A stretch of DNA of 11,341 nt from assembly GCA_035500455.1 (NCBI GenBank), contig DATJXG010000346.1:1-11341 (forward strand). Reading direction: 5' to 3'. Positions within the stretch are counted from its first letter, which is position 1, and each line of letters starts with the position of its first letter. A program made the position numbers and the translations under genes. Shown one piece after another: positions 1 through 5,221 of this stretch. The notes below the pieces were generated by a model. It had not been told where the DNA came from, ran no database searches, and saw only the letters and a list, made by a program, of their open reading frames with translations. This DNA is from DATJXG01 sp035500455 (GTDB lineage: Bacteria; Acidobacteriota; Terriglobia; Terriglobales; Acidobacteriaceae).

Positions 1-1130
1 TAGCGTTGATCGCGCCAGACTGCTCTCGTGCTCATGTAGCTGGCGCACCACACTAGGAAACCCAGCAGATCGCGAATGGGATAAAGCCAGGGGGCGCTTC
101 GCGCGTCCGGGTCGCGCACTACTCCCCAGCCGATGGCGTAACACTCGAGTAGCCGGTTCAGCAGCGCCACTGCAAGGAACGCCCCCGCAACGAGCCAGCG
201 GCCCAATAATGCGGCCGCGAGGAAGCCGAGAATTCCGTAGGGCATGGCGAAAATCAGGCCGGTGCCGAAGTGGCCCTTGGGCCGCGAATAGCGCGTGCCT
301 TTCGCCCAGCGCACCTGGCGCTCCCACATGCGGCGGAAGGTCATGGGGGGAACGACGTGATCGGGCACGTGCTGCGAGAGCACCACCCGGTACCCCGCTT
401 TCGCGATGAAGTTGCCGATCACGAAATCGTTGGAGAAGTAATCGCCCACGGCGCGGTAGCCGCCGATTTTAGCCACCGAATCCTTGCGCACGGCGATGGT
501 CGGACCCAGGCCGAATTTCATGCCTTCGAGCATGTTGGCGGTGAGCACGCCGGCGGTCATCTCGACCGACATGCCGATGGCGTCCATGCCCGACCAGAAA
601 CCGCCAGCATTTTTGCCGCGATAGACGCAGGTCACCATGCCGGTTTCGGGATCGAGCAGCGGCGGCACGATTTCGCGCAGGTACTGGGGCGAGACTTCCA
701 CGTCGCTATCGCTGGTGACCAGAATGTCGTGGGCGGCGGCTTCCGTCATGCAGTGGAACGACCACGCCGGAGGATTCGGCCAGGGAGGCTTGCCGTTGAC
801 TACGATGCGGCTGCGAATCTGGGGATAGCGCTCGCTGACTTCACGCACGACGTTGAGAGCGGGATCGTCGGCATCGTCGGCGGCGAAGAGGATTTCATAG
901 TCGGGATAGTCCTGCTGAAAGAAGCTCTCGACATTCTCTTTGAGGCGGGCTTCCATCCCGTGCACCGGCTTGAGCACGGAAACCGGGGGCAGACTTGAAA
1001 GGGACGGAGCCTCAGTTTTCCGCGCTTCGCGGTGGAACTTGGCGGCTCCCAGGAGGGCCAGAACCAGGAACACCGTGGAAGAGATGGTTCCGGCGAGCGC
1101 AATGGCAAGCAGGATGTAGGCGAGCAACAA
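1..1130 (-). CDS. hpnI: HpnI/ceramide-glucosyltransferase-like membrane glycosyltransferase (3' end outside window)
   Basis: A processive-type GT-A glycosyltransferase of the GT21/GT2 group, like HpnI, which adds N-acetylglucosamine to bacteriohopanetetrol, or ceramide glucosyltransferase. About 376 codons are visible. A hydrophobic N-terminal anchor (about residues 3-29) is followed by the catalytic domain: VSVLKPVHG near 50-58, FAADDADDP near 82-90 (first Asp site), TSDSDVEV near 139-146 (DxD metal/nucleotide site), FSNDFVIG near 232-239 (likely catalytic Asp) and RQVRW near 271-275 (the Q/RxxRW signature). Two further hydrophobic segments (about 291-330) and an amphipathic tail complete the family layout. 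The start is TTG at 1130-1128: the frame is closed by the upstream gene's TGA at 1136-1134, and AAGGAG lies 8 nt before the TTG. The visible frame ends ...WRDQR then TA, so the next base outside decides between Tyr and a stop; family length suggests it continues slightly. The acceptor is not deducible, and its position after GDP-heptose genes leaves the sugar donor open. Confidence 0.85.
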   Translation of the reverse strand, partial: MLLAYILLAIALAGTISSTVFLVLALLGAAKFHREARKTEAPSLSSLPPVSVLKPVHGMEARLKENVESFFQQDYPDYEILFAADDADDPALNVVREVSERYPQIRSRIVVNGKPPWPNPPAWSFHCMTEAAAHDILVTSDSDVEVSPQYLREIVPPLLDPETGMVTCVYRGKNAGGFWSGMDAIGMSVEMTAGVLTANMLEGMKFGLGPTIAVRKDSVAKIGGYRAVGDYFSNDFVIGNFIAKAGYRVVLSQHVPDHVVPPMTFRRMWERQVRWAKGTRYSRPKGHFGTGLIFAMPYGILGFLAAALLGRWLVAGAFLAVALLNRLLECYAIGWGVVRDPDARSAPWLYPIRDLLGFLVWCASYMSTRAVWRDQR

Positions 1131-1133
1131 GGC

Positions 1134-1874
1134 TCAGGCTCCTTGCAACGTGCCGGCATCTTTGCACGCCGGCAACGCCGATCTTGAGTCACCGCCGCCA
1201 AACACTCGGGTGAAGCATTCCAGCGCCTGATCGGGAAGTTCTGAGATTACGTCGTCCGCTCCCGCAGCCAGCAGTTCCCCGGCTCGTTCCGCTGGGGCAT
1301 AGCCCAGGCACTTCATGCCCGCGGCGCGGGCGGCTTGCACGCCGGCAACGGAATCCTCTACTACCAGGCAATTCTGCGGGGCAACCCCGAGCCTGGCGGC
1401 GGCCAGCAAGAATACATCGGGGGCGGGCTTGCGGGCGTCGACGTCTTCGCCCGCCAGAATCACGGCGAAACGCGACTTGATGCCGAACTTTCGCAGGGTC
1501 TGCAGCGCGCGCCTCTTCCCGGCGGAACTCGCCAGCGCATATCGCAGGCCGGCGCCGTCAAGCTGATCGAGAACGCGCAGCAGGCCGGCTTTCAGTTCCA
1601 GATCGTGGGCCAGGCTGTGGTAAAGCTCGTCCTTGCGGCGGCCGTGGGAGCGAAGCTCGCTATCGCTTAGGGGACCGAGGTAGTGCCGCAGAATGTCATT
1701 GCGGGAGCGCCCGCCATAAATGAAGTCAACGTTCAGCGATGACGGATCCAGCCCCTGCTCCTGAAACAGCGCTTTCCAGGCGCGCTCGTGAATGGGATGG
1801 CTGTCGGCTACAACACCATCGAGATCGAAGAGAACGGCTTGCAGCCTGGGGGATGCGGGAAGATCGGCCGCCAT
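1134..1874 (-). CDS. HAD-superfamily hydrolase, beta-phosphoglucomutase-like; candidate heptose-bisphosphate phosphatase
   Basis: A 246-residue subclass IA HAD phosphatase/mutase. Motif I is FDLDGVVADS (16-25): Asp17 is the nucleophile and Asp19 the acid/base. Motif II is ALASSAGK (113-120), motif III Lys149 in RKPAPDVF, motif IV VVEDSVAG (171-178). The small helical cap keeps GGRSRND (54-60). Compared with lactococcal beta-phosphoglucomutase, His29 and Arg58 fall at the same distance from the nucleophile as its His20 and Arg49 (the Arg holds the distal phosphate), so a sugar-phosphate or sugar-bisphosphate substrate is likely. It lies between gmhA (6-nt gap) and the glycosyltransferase gene (3-nt gap). 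SD GGGGAG sits 9 nt before the ATG, within the end of gmhA. In the GDP-heptose pathway the missing step is removal of the 7-phosphate from heptose 1,7-bisphosphate (GmhB). The classical GmhB is a different HAD subtype, so that role is inferred from context. Alternatives are a true mutase or a generic sugar phosphatase. Confidence 0.85.
   Translation of the reverse strand: MAADLPASPRLQAVLFDLDGVVADSHPIHERAWKALFQEQGLDPSSLNVDFIYGGRSRNDILRHYLGPLSDSELRSHGRRKDELYHSLAHDLELKAGLLRVLDQLDGAGLRYALASSAGKRRALQTLRKFGIKSRFAVILAGEDVDARKPAPDVFLLAAARLGVAPQNCLVVEDSVAGVQAARAAGMKCLGYAPAERAGELLAAGADDVISELPDQALECFTRVFGGGDSRSALPACKDAGTLQGA
1139..1144 (-). promoter_or_regulatory. Shine-Dalgarno site fixing the TTG start of the glycosyltransferase
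   Basis: The minus strand reads AAGGAG here, inside the last codons of the upstream HAD gene. Eight bases separate it from TTG at 1130. No ATG lies in frame before the hydrophobic anchor, so this site decides the start and suggests translational coupling to the HAD gene. Confidence 0.7.
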
Positions 1875-1880
1875 CGGCAG

Positions 1881-2489
1881 CTACTCCCCTTCGGAGTGCA
1901 GGATGCGGTGCCGGGTGGCGGTGAAGAGGGCGTGGGCCACGCTCAAGTGGGCATCCTCAATATGCTGCATGTTGTCGGAGGGAACGACCAGGCACAAGTC
2001 GCAGAGATTCTTCACCGCGCCGCCTTCGTAGCCGGTGAGGGCGATTAGGGTGGCGCCCGCCTGGCGGGCCACTTCGAGGCCGCGAATCACATTGGGCGAG
2101 TTTCCACTGCCCGAGATGGCCAGCGCCACGTCACCCGCCTGGATGTGGCCTAGCATCTGCTCGGCGAAGATATCTTCGTAGCCGGAGTCGTTGGCCCAGG
2201 CGGTGAGCATGGGAATGTTGTCGGTTAATGCGATGGCACGCAGGCGGGGCAGACCGTTGGTGGCGGTGCCTTTCGCCAGGTCGCAGGCGAAGTGTGAGGC
2301 CAGGGCGGCGCTGCCTCCGTTGCCGAATACGAAGACGTTGTGGTTATTCTTGTAGGCCTTGAAGATTTGCTCGGCGATGCGGTCCACCATGTCGAAGTCC
2401 AGGCGAGCCAGGACGTCGCGCGCTCCGGCAAGGTAGGCGCTCGACTTCAGGACTGGTTGTTCTTTAACCAGGGAATCGGCAGTTTTCAC
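1881..2489 (-). CDS. gmhA: D-sedoheptulose-7-phosphate isomerase family protein (SIS domain)
   Basis: A 202-residue single SIS-domain protein. GmhA isomerises sedoheptulose 7-phosphate to D-glycero-D-manno-heptose 7-phosphate, the first committed step of ADP- and GDP-heptose synthesis in the cytosol. Visible motifs are the phosphate loop FGNGGSAA (55-62), HFACDLAKG (66-74), ISGSGNSPNV (125-134) and IEDAHLSVAH (177-186). Against E. coli GmhA, whose metal ligands are His61, Glu65, Gln172 and His180, this protein has His66, Asp70, Glu178 and His186: the same geometry with two substitutions, perhaps typical of the subgroup found with HddA/HddC. The start is GTG at 2489 with AAGG 8 nt upstream. 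The HAD gene follows after 6 nt; hddA ends 180 nt upstream. The family is clear. The exact substrate rests on the neighbouring heptose genes, since other SIS isomerases (for example DiaA-like proteins) look similar. Confidence 0.88.
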   Translation of the reverse strand: MKTADSLVKEQPVLKSSAYLAGARDVLARLDFDMVDRIAEQIFKAYKNNHNVFVFGNGGSAALASHFACDLAKGTATNGLPRLRAIALTDNIPMLTAWANDSGYEDIFAEQMLGHIQAGDVALAISGSGNSPNVIRGLEVARQAGATLIALTGYEGGAVKNLCDLCLVVPSDNMQHIEDAHLSVAHALFTATRHRILHSEGE

Positions 2490-2519
2490 AAAATGGGCCT
2501 TAACCCAGTGATTACCAGG

Positions 2520-2549
2520 ATTTTATACGGATTGGTGGAAATTGGGCAA
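2520..2549 (-). promoter_or_regulatory. Candidate internal sigma-70-type promoter for gmhA-HAD-glycosyltransferase
   Basis: On the minus strand TTGCCC (2549-2544) is followed after 16 nt by TATAAA (2527-2522); an alternative -10, TAAAAT (2525-2520), gives 18 nt spacing. Transcription would begin near 2513-2515, about 25 nt before the GTG start of gmhA. The sequence is AT-rich relative to its surroundings. It would let the last three genes of the cluster be expressed apart from hddC-hddA. Confidence 0.5.
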
Positions 2550-2601
2550 TTTTAGGGGGGATAGAGTCAGGCGACCGTCTGGGAAAATTTGGTGGCGATA
2601 A

Positions 2602-2663
2602 CTTTGCGTTCTTTACGCTCTTTGCGGTTTTCCATAACCGCAAAGAGCCCAAAGGACGCAAAG
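2602..2663. repeat. Imperfect palindrome, two 28-nt arms, between hddA and gmhA
   Basis: Arms 2602-2629 and 2636-2663 are reverse complements with 3 mismatches in 28, separated by 6 nt (ttccat). Each arm is built from repeated CTTTGCG/CGCAAAG-type words. It begins 6 nt after the hddA stop codon in the direction of transcription. There is no T-run after the stem, so a classical Rho-independent terminator is unlikely. It resembles dispersed intergenic CGCAAAG repeats seen in many bacterial genomes (from memory, not searched). In mRNA it would form a very stable hairpin that could protect the hddC-hddA message or weaken read-through into gmhA. The rest of the 180-nt gap holds the candidate gmhA promoter and nothing else I can identify. 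Confidence 0.75.
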
Positions 2664-2669
2664 GAAAAC

Positions 2670-3695
2670 CTATTTGCCAGATAGGACCGGCGACTTCGCT
2701 ACCAGGATGGGGTCGTTTTGGCCATCGTTATAGATGATTTGCGAACCTTCGCTGGTCATGGCAAAGGGCATTTCGCGCAGGTGCGCCAGGACTTCCCGCA
2801 CCTGGGATTGCCTTTCAGGATGGCAATAGAGCAACAGGAACCCGCCGCTCCCCGCGCCCAACAGCTTGCCGCCCTCCGCACCGGCTTCGCGGGCCAGGCG
2901 ATAGTTGGAGTCGATGGCATCATTAGTGATGTCGCGCGCCAGCCTGGATTTCAGCAGCCAGCCTTGATGCAGGATTTCGCCGACGCTCTCCACATTGCCT
3001 CTCTCCAGGGCGGCGCAGAGTTCGCCGGCGAGTTCGGTCATGCGCACTACGGCGGCGAACTTGTCGGGCTGTGCCATGTTGCGCCCTTGCTCCTGCAGAA
3101 TGGCGCTGGCCGCTCGTTCCCCGCCGGTATAGAAGATCATCAGCCGGGCTTCGAGTTCGCGTCGCGTTTCGGGAGAGCACGCTACCGGAGTGACCTCGAC
3201 GCTTTCGTCGCGGTGAAAGCGGATGCAATTCAATCCGCCAAACGCGGCTGCGTATTGATCCTGCTTGCCGATGGGCTCGCCTACCCGCTCGATTTCGATG
3301 TGGCAGGCGGCGGCAGCCAGTTGGTGCGGCTGCGGCATGTCTCCCGCCAGGGCGTGCAACGCATGCAGCAGGCAGACAGTGAACGCGCTGCTTGATCCCA
3401 TTCCAGTGCCCGCGGGAACGTCGGCGAAGCTGGCGATTTCCATGCCGCATTCGATGTTCATCTCCTGCAGGCATTCCCGGACCAGGGGATGTTGCACTTC
3501 GGCGGTGCTGAAAACGTCCTCGGTGCGGGAATACTTGATGCGGATTTTGTCGTGGAAATAAGGATGGATGGCGATGTACATCGCCTTGTCGATCGTGGTG
3601 CTCACCACCATGCCATCGTGGCGGCGGTAGAAATCGGGCAGATCGCTGCCGCCTCCGGCGAAGCTGATGCGGAATGGGGCTTTGGAAAGGATCAT
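2670..3695 (-). CDS. hddA: D-glycero-alpha-D-manno-heptose-7-phosphate kinase-like GHMP kinase
   Basis: A 341-residue GHMP-superfamily kinase. HddA phosphorylates C1 of heptose 7-phosphate with ATP, giving the alpha-1,7-bisphosphate that feeds GDP-heptose. Visible are the N-terminal motif SKAPFRISFAGGGSDLP (4-20), the ATP loop PAGTGMGSSSA (94-104), GKQDQYAAAFGG (143-154) with the likely catalytic Asp146, and the C-terminal motif KLLGAGSGGFLL (277-288). Length matches the family. The open frame extends upstream to 3932, but the conserved N-terminus begins at the ATG at 3695, which has GAGG 5 nt before it and overlaps the hddC stop in ATGA; upstream residues are antisense-like Arg/Pro/Gly sequence inside hddC. 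The four-base overlap implies translational coupling with hddC. An L-fucose- or galactose-type GHMP kinase is the alternative, but the hddC and gmhA neighbours favour heptose. Confidence 0.88.
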   Translation of the reverse strand: MILSKAPFRISFAGGGSDLPDFYRRHDGMVVSTTIDKAMYIAIHPYFHDKIRIKYSRTEDVFSTAEVQHPLVRECLQEMNIECGMEIASFADVPAGTGMGSSSAFTVCLLHALHALAGDMPQPHQLAAAACHIEIERVGEPIGKQDQYAAAFGGLNCIRFHRDESVEVTPVACSPETRRELEARLMIFYTGGERAASAILQEQGRNMAQPDKFAAVVRMTELAGELCAALERGNVESVGEILHQGWLLKSRLARDITNDAIDSNYRLAREAGAEGGKLLGAGSGGFLLLYCHPERQSQVREVLAHLREMPFAMTSEGSQIIYNDGQNDPILVAKSPVLSGK

Positions 3696-4489
3696 CCCAG
3701 CCTCGCTTCCAGGGCGCGCAGGCCTTCGGGGCTGCCCATATCGATGAATCGTTCGAGGGTGACCCAGGCGCGCATCTGCCGCTGCTCGATTAGGCGCGGG
3801 AAAATTTCTTCTTCCAGGGAGAACTTCTTCCCAGGCGGGATGGCTTCCAGCACCTGGCGGTCGAGCACGACCGCCCCGGCATCGATGTGGGTCATGCCGG
3901 CCGGGTCGCGCTTTTGATATGCCTTCACCCATCCGTCCGGGGTCAGGGCCAGGTTGCTTTTCACGGTTACATTTTCGTTCTCCTGGGCGCCGATCTTCTG
4001 AGCAACGATGAGTGCCGCGGCCGGCTGCTGGCGGAAGTTGGCGACCAGGGCGGCGTAGTCGATGGCGAGGAAAGTATCGCCGTTCAGCGCCAGAAACTCT
4101 CTCTCAAGTTTGCCGGCGGCGTTTTTCAATGCACCTCCGGTGCCGAGGGGTTCTGGTTCGTAAGAATAGCTGAGTTCCAGGTCGAGGCTGCGGCCATCTC
4201 CGAAATGTTCTTCGATTTGCTCGCCCAGATACGCTACCAGCAACAGGACGCGGCGAAAGCCGCTTCTGCGCAACAGTTCGAGTTGATGATGGAGAAAAGG
4301 TTTGCCGCTCACCGGAATCATGGGCTTGGGGATGGTCTCGGTCAGGGGGCGCATGCGGGTGCCCAGGCCGCCAGCCAGGATGACACCTTGAAAATCCAGC
4401 TTTGGCGGGATTCGCTGGCCGGAAGATGAATTCCCGCCGGGATTCATGGTCAAACGGGGCGCGTTGGGCGTATCCACCGGCTGACGCAT
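3692..4489 (-). CDS. hddC: Heptose-1-phosphate guanylyltransferase-like sugar nucleotidyltransferase
   Basis: A 265-residue sugar-phosphate nucleotidyltransferase of the GT-A-like fold. HddC joins GTP and D-glycero-alpha-D-manno-heptose 1-phosphate to make GDP-heptose plus pyrophosphate. The signature LAGGLGTRMRPLT (38-50) binds the nucleotide, KPMIPV (55-60) carries the conserved Lys, LNGDTF (135-140) has the metal Asp, HIDAGAVVLD (201-210) the sugar site, and FIDMGSPEG (248-256) a second conserved Asp. There is no C-terminal left-handed beta-helix, so it is the short monofunctional type. The first 30 residues are not conserved-looking; ATG at 4447 (residue 15) is an alternative start, and neither start has a clear Shine-Dalgarno. 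The chosen ATG lies 7 nt downstream of a -10-like TATCAT, so a leaderless message is possible. It is first in the minus-strand cluster and overlaps hddA by 4 nt. Sequence alone does not separate heptose-, mannose- or glucose-1-phosphate use. Confidence 0.86.
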   Translation of the reverse strand: MRQPVDTPNAPRLTMNPGGNSSSGQRIPPKLDFQGVILAGGLGTRMRPLTETIPKPMIPVSGKPFLHHQLELLRRSGFRRVLLLVAYLGEQIEEHFGDGRSLDLELSYSYEPEPLGTGGALKNAAGKLEREFLALNGDTFLAIDYAALVANFRQQPAAALIVAQKIGAQENENVTVKSNLALTPDGWVKAYQKRDPAGMTHIDAGAVVLDRQVLEAIPPGKKFSLEEEIFPRLIEQRQMRAWVTLERFIDMGSPEGLRALEARLG

Positions 4490-4495
4490 GCTGGC

Positions 4496-4525
4496 ATGAT
4501 AGTCGAATCAGAAGCAGGCGGTCGA
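4496..4525 (-). promoter_or_regulatory. Candidate promoter of the heptose cluster, just before hddC
   Basis: Minus strand TCGACC (4525-4520), 18 nt spacer, TATCAT (4501-4496). The predicted transcription start falls on or next to the ATG at 4489, consistent with leaderless translation and with the missing Shine-Dalgarno. Both boxes are imperfect (4 of 6 and 5 of 6 matches). Confidence 0.35.
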
Positions 4526-4597
4526 GGTGGGCTTGCGCGGCGGGCGACTTGTTATTTTGGGAGTTCGGTTATTCTCCTCGACCGGCAAGCCCAAAAT
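4520..4597. repeat. Cluster of mutually exclusive 8-bp inverted repeats in the divergent intergenic region
   Basis: Three perfect 8-nt inverted pairs share this 78-nt stretch: GGTCGAGG 4520-4527 with 4576-4583; GGGCTTGC 4529-4536 with 4585-4592; ATTTTGGG 4554-4561 with 4590-4597. The first two cross (same order in both halves), so they cannot form fully together, and the second and third compete for 4590-4592. The region separates divergent hddC and the VOC gene. It may act as an operator or an alternative RNA structure; no known riboswitch is recognised. Confidence 0.45.
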
Positions 4598-4607
4598 CTT
4601 AAAACAC

Positions 4608-4642
4608 CGAGGCCGCGGAGAACATCCGCCGAGAGCGCGGAG
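4608..4642. repeat. Short direct repeat of a CGAGG-CGCGGAG word
   Basis: The 13-nt word at 4608-4620 recurs at 4630-4642 with 2 mismatches (22-nt period). The style resembles dispersed intergenic repeats of the 'CGCAGAGG' type in many genomes; this is from memory and was not searched. Apart from this and the inverted repeats to its left, the 214-nt gap between hddC and the VOC gene shows nothing else. Confidence 0.4.
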
Positions 4643-4703
4643 GTTCATTCCGTCCCTGCTAGACTGGGCGCGATTTAGCAAAGCGGAATCAGAGGTGCAC
4701 TCG

Positions 4704-5033
4704 ATGAAGATGGCACGCGTGATCCTGTTTACCGGCCAGATGGATAAGATGAGCAAGTTCTATGGCGAAGTGCTGGGCCTCAGGCAGGTCACGAATGAGA
4801 AAGGCTGGCGGGAGTTTGCCGCCGGCGGCGCGCGCATCGCGTTGCATTCCGGCCCATCATCGCCTGGGCGCAAGGGACCGAAGATCGTATTCCATGCCAA
4901 GGATGTCGCCGCCCGGCGCGAGACCCTGGTGGCGCGAGGCGCGAACTTCGGCAAGATCCGGCAGGGCGAGGTGTTTTGCCTGTGCGACGGGAAGGACCCG
5001 GACGGTAATCCCATTCAATTGTCCGACCGCTGA
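4704..5033 (+). CDS. VOC (glyoxalase/bleomycin-resistance fold) protein, function unknown
   Basis: A 109-residue protein with the two beta-alpha-beta-beta-beta halves of the vicinal oxygen chelate fold: MARVILFTGQMDKMSKFYGEVLG (residues 3-25, split helix-strand pattern), GWREFAAGGARIALH (about 33-47), KIVFHAKDVAARRETL (second half) and the terminal DPDGNPIQL (about 99-107). The usual first-strand metal His is absent (Val-Ile-Leu-Phe instead) and the usual last-strand Glu of DPDGNxIEL is Gln, so a classical metal-dependent glyoxalase or dioxygenase activity is doubtful. The start at 4704 has GAGG 8 nt upstream; the frame stays open to 4527, but that extension has no conserved content. The gene seems monocistronic, divergent from hddC, and a REP-like palindrome starts directly after its stop. 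A specific enzyme or resistance function cannot be assigned. Confidence 0.8.
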   Translation: MKMARVILFTGQMDKMSKFYGEVLGLRQVTNEKGWREFAAGGARIALHSGPSSPGRKGPKIVFHAKDVAARRETLVARGANFGKIRQGEVFCLCDGKDPDGNPIQLSDR

Positions 5034-5056
5034 AGTGCCGGCGGGATGCCGGCGCT
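5034..5056. repeat. REP-like palindrome directly after the VOC stop codon
   Basis: Arms AGTGCCGGCG (5034-5043) and TGCCGGCGCT (5047-5056) pair over 10 bp, two of them G-U wobbles, around a 3-nt loop. No T-run follows, so it is not a standard terminator. It has the same GCCGGCG core and 3-nt loop as the units at 6802 and 6880. Confidence 0.6.
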
Positions 5057-5110
5057 GCGCTCGCGCGAGTGACTCGCAGGTCGGGGCAGAGCCCGCACCC
5101 TCCGGGTATC

Positions 5111-5140
5111 TTGCCTCCCGTCCTCAAGCCTGCTTATACT
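5111..5140 (+). promoter_or_regulatory. Candidate promoter for glutamate dehydrogenase
   Basis: TTGCCT (5111-5116), 18-nt spacer, TATACT (5135-5140). The start would be near 5147, giving a leader of about 75 nt before the ATG at 5222. It is the best sigma-70-like pair in this gap. Confidence 0.5.
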
Positions 5141-5221
5141 CGGGTGTTTGCCCGCCTACTCCGGGACCTGCCCCGGCGCCGGCCTGCATCTCGTCGGAGT
5201 GCCATTTTTTACGGAGATACT

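Noticed and set aside
270..998. A 242-codon plus-strand open frame at the left end
   Set aside because: It is antisense to the glycosyltransferase, whose catalytic motifs are all on the minus strand.
2602..2663. Rho-independent terminator after hddA
   Set aside because: The stem is long and has no T-run in the direction of transcription; a repeat element fits better.
3696..3932. A 79-residue N-terminal extension of the heptose kinase
   Set aside because: It overlaps hddC in another frame, is Arg/Pro/Gly-rich without conserved content, and the ATG at 3695 has a proper ribosome site and ATGA overlap.
4496..4678. Small open frames in the hddC/VOC gap
   Set aside because: They have no ribosome site, no conserved motif and low-complexity content over repeat sequence.
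4704..5033. Antibiotic resistance (fosfomycin or bleomycin type) function for the VOC protein
   Set aside because: The fold alone does not support it, and key metal ligands are missing.
5069..5221. A 51-residue N-terminal extension of glutamate dehydrogenase
   Set aside because: The family begins at the ATG at 5222, which has GGAG 5 nt upstream; the extension covers the predicted promoter.
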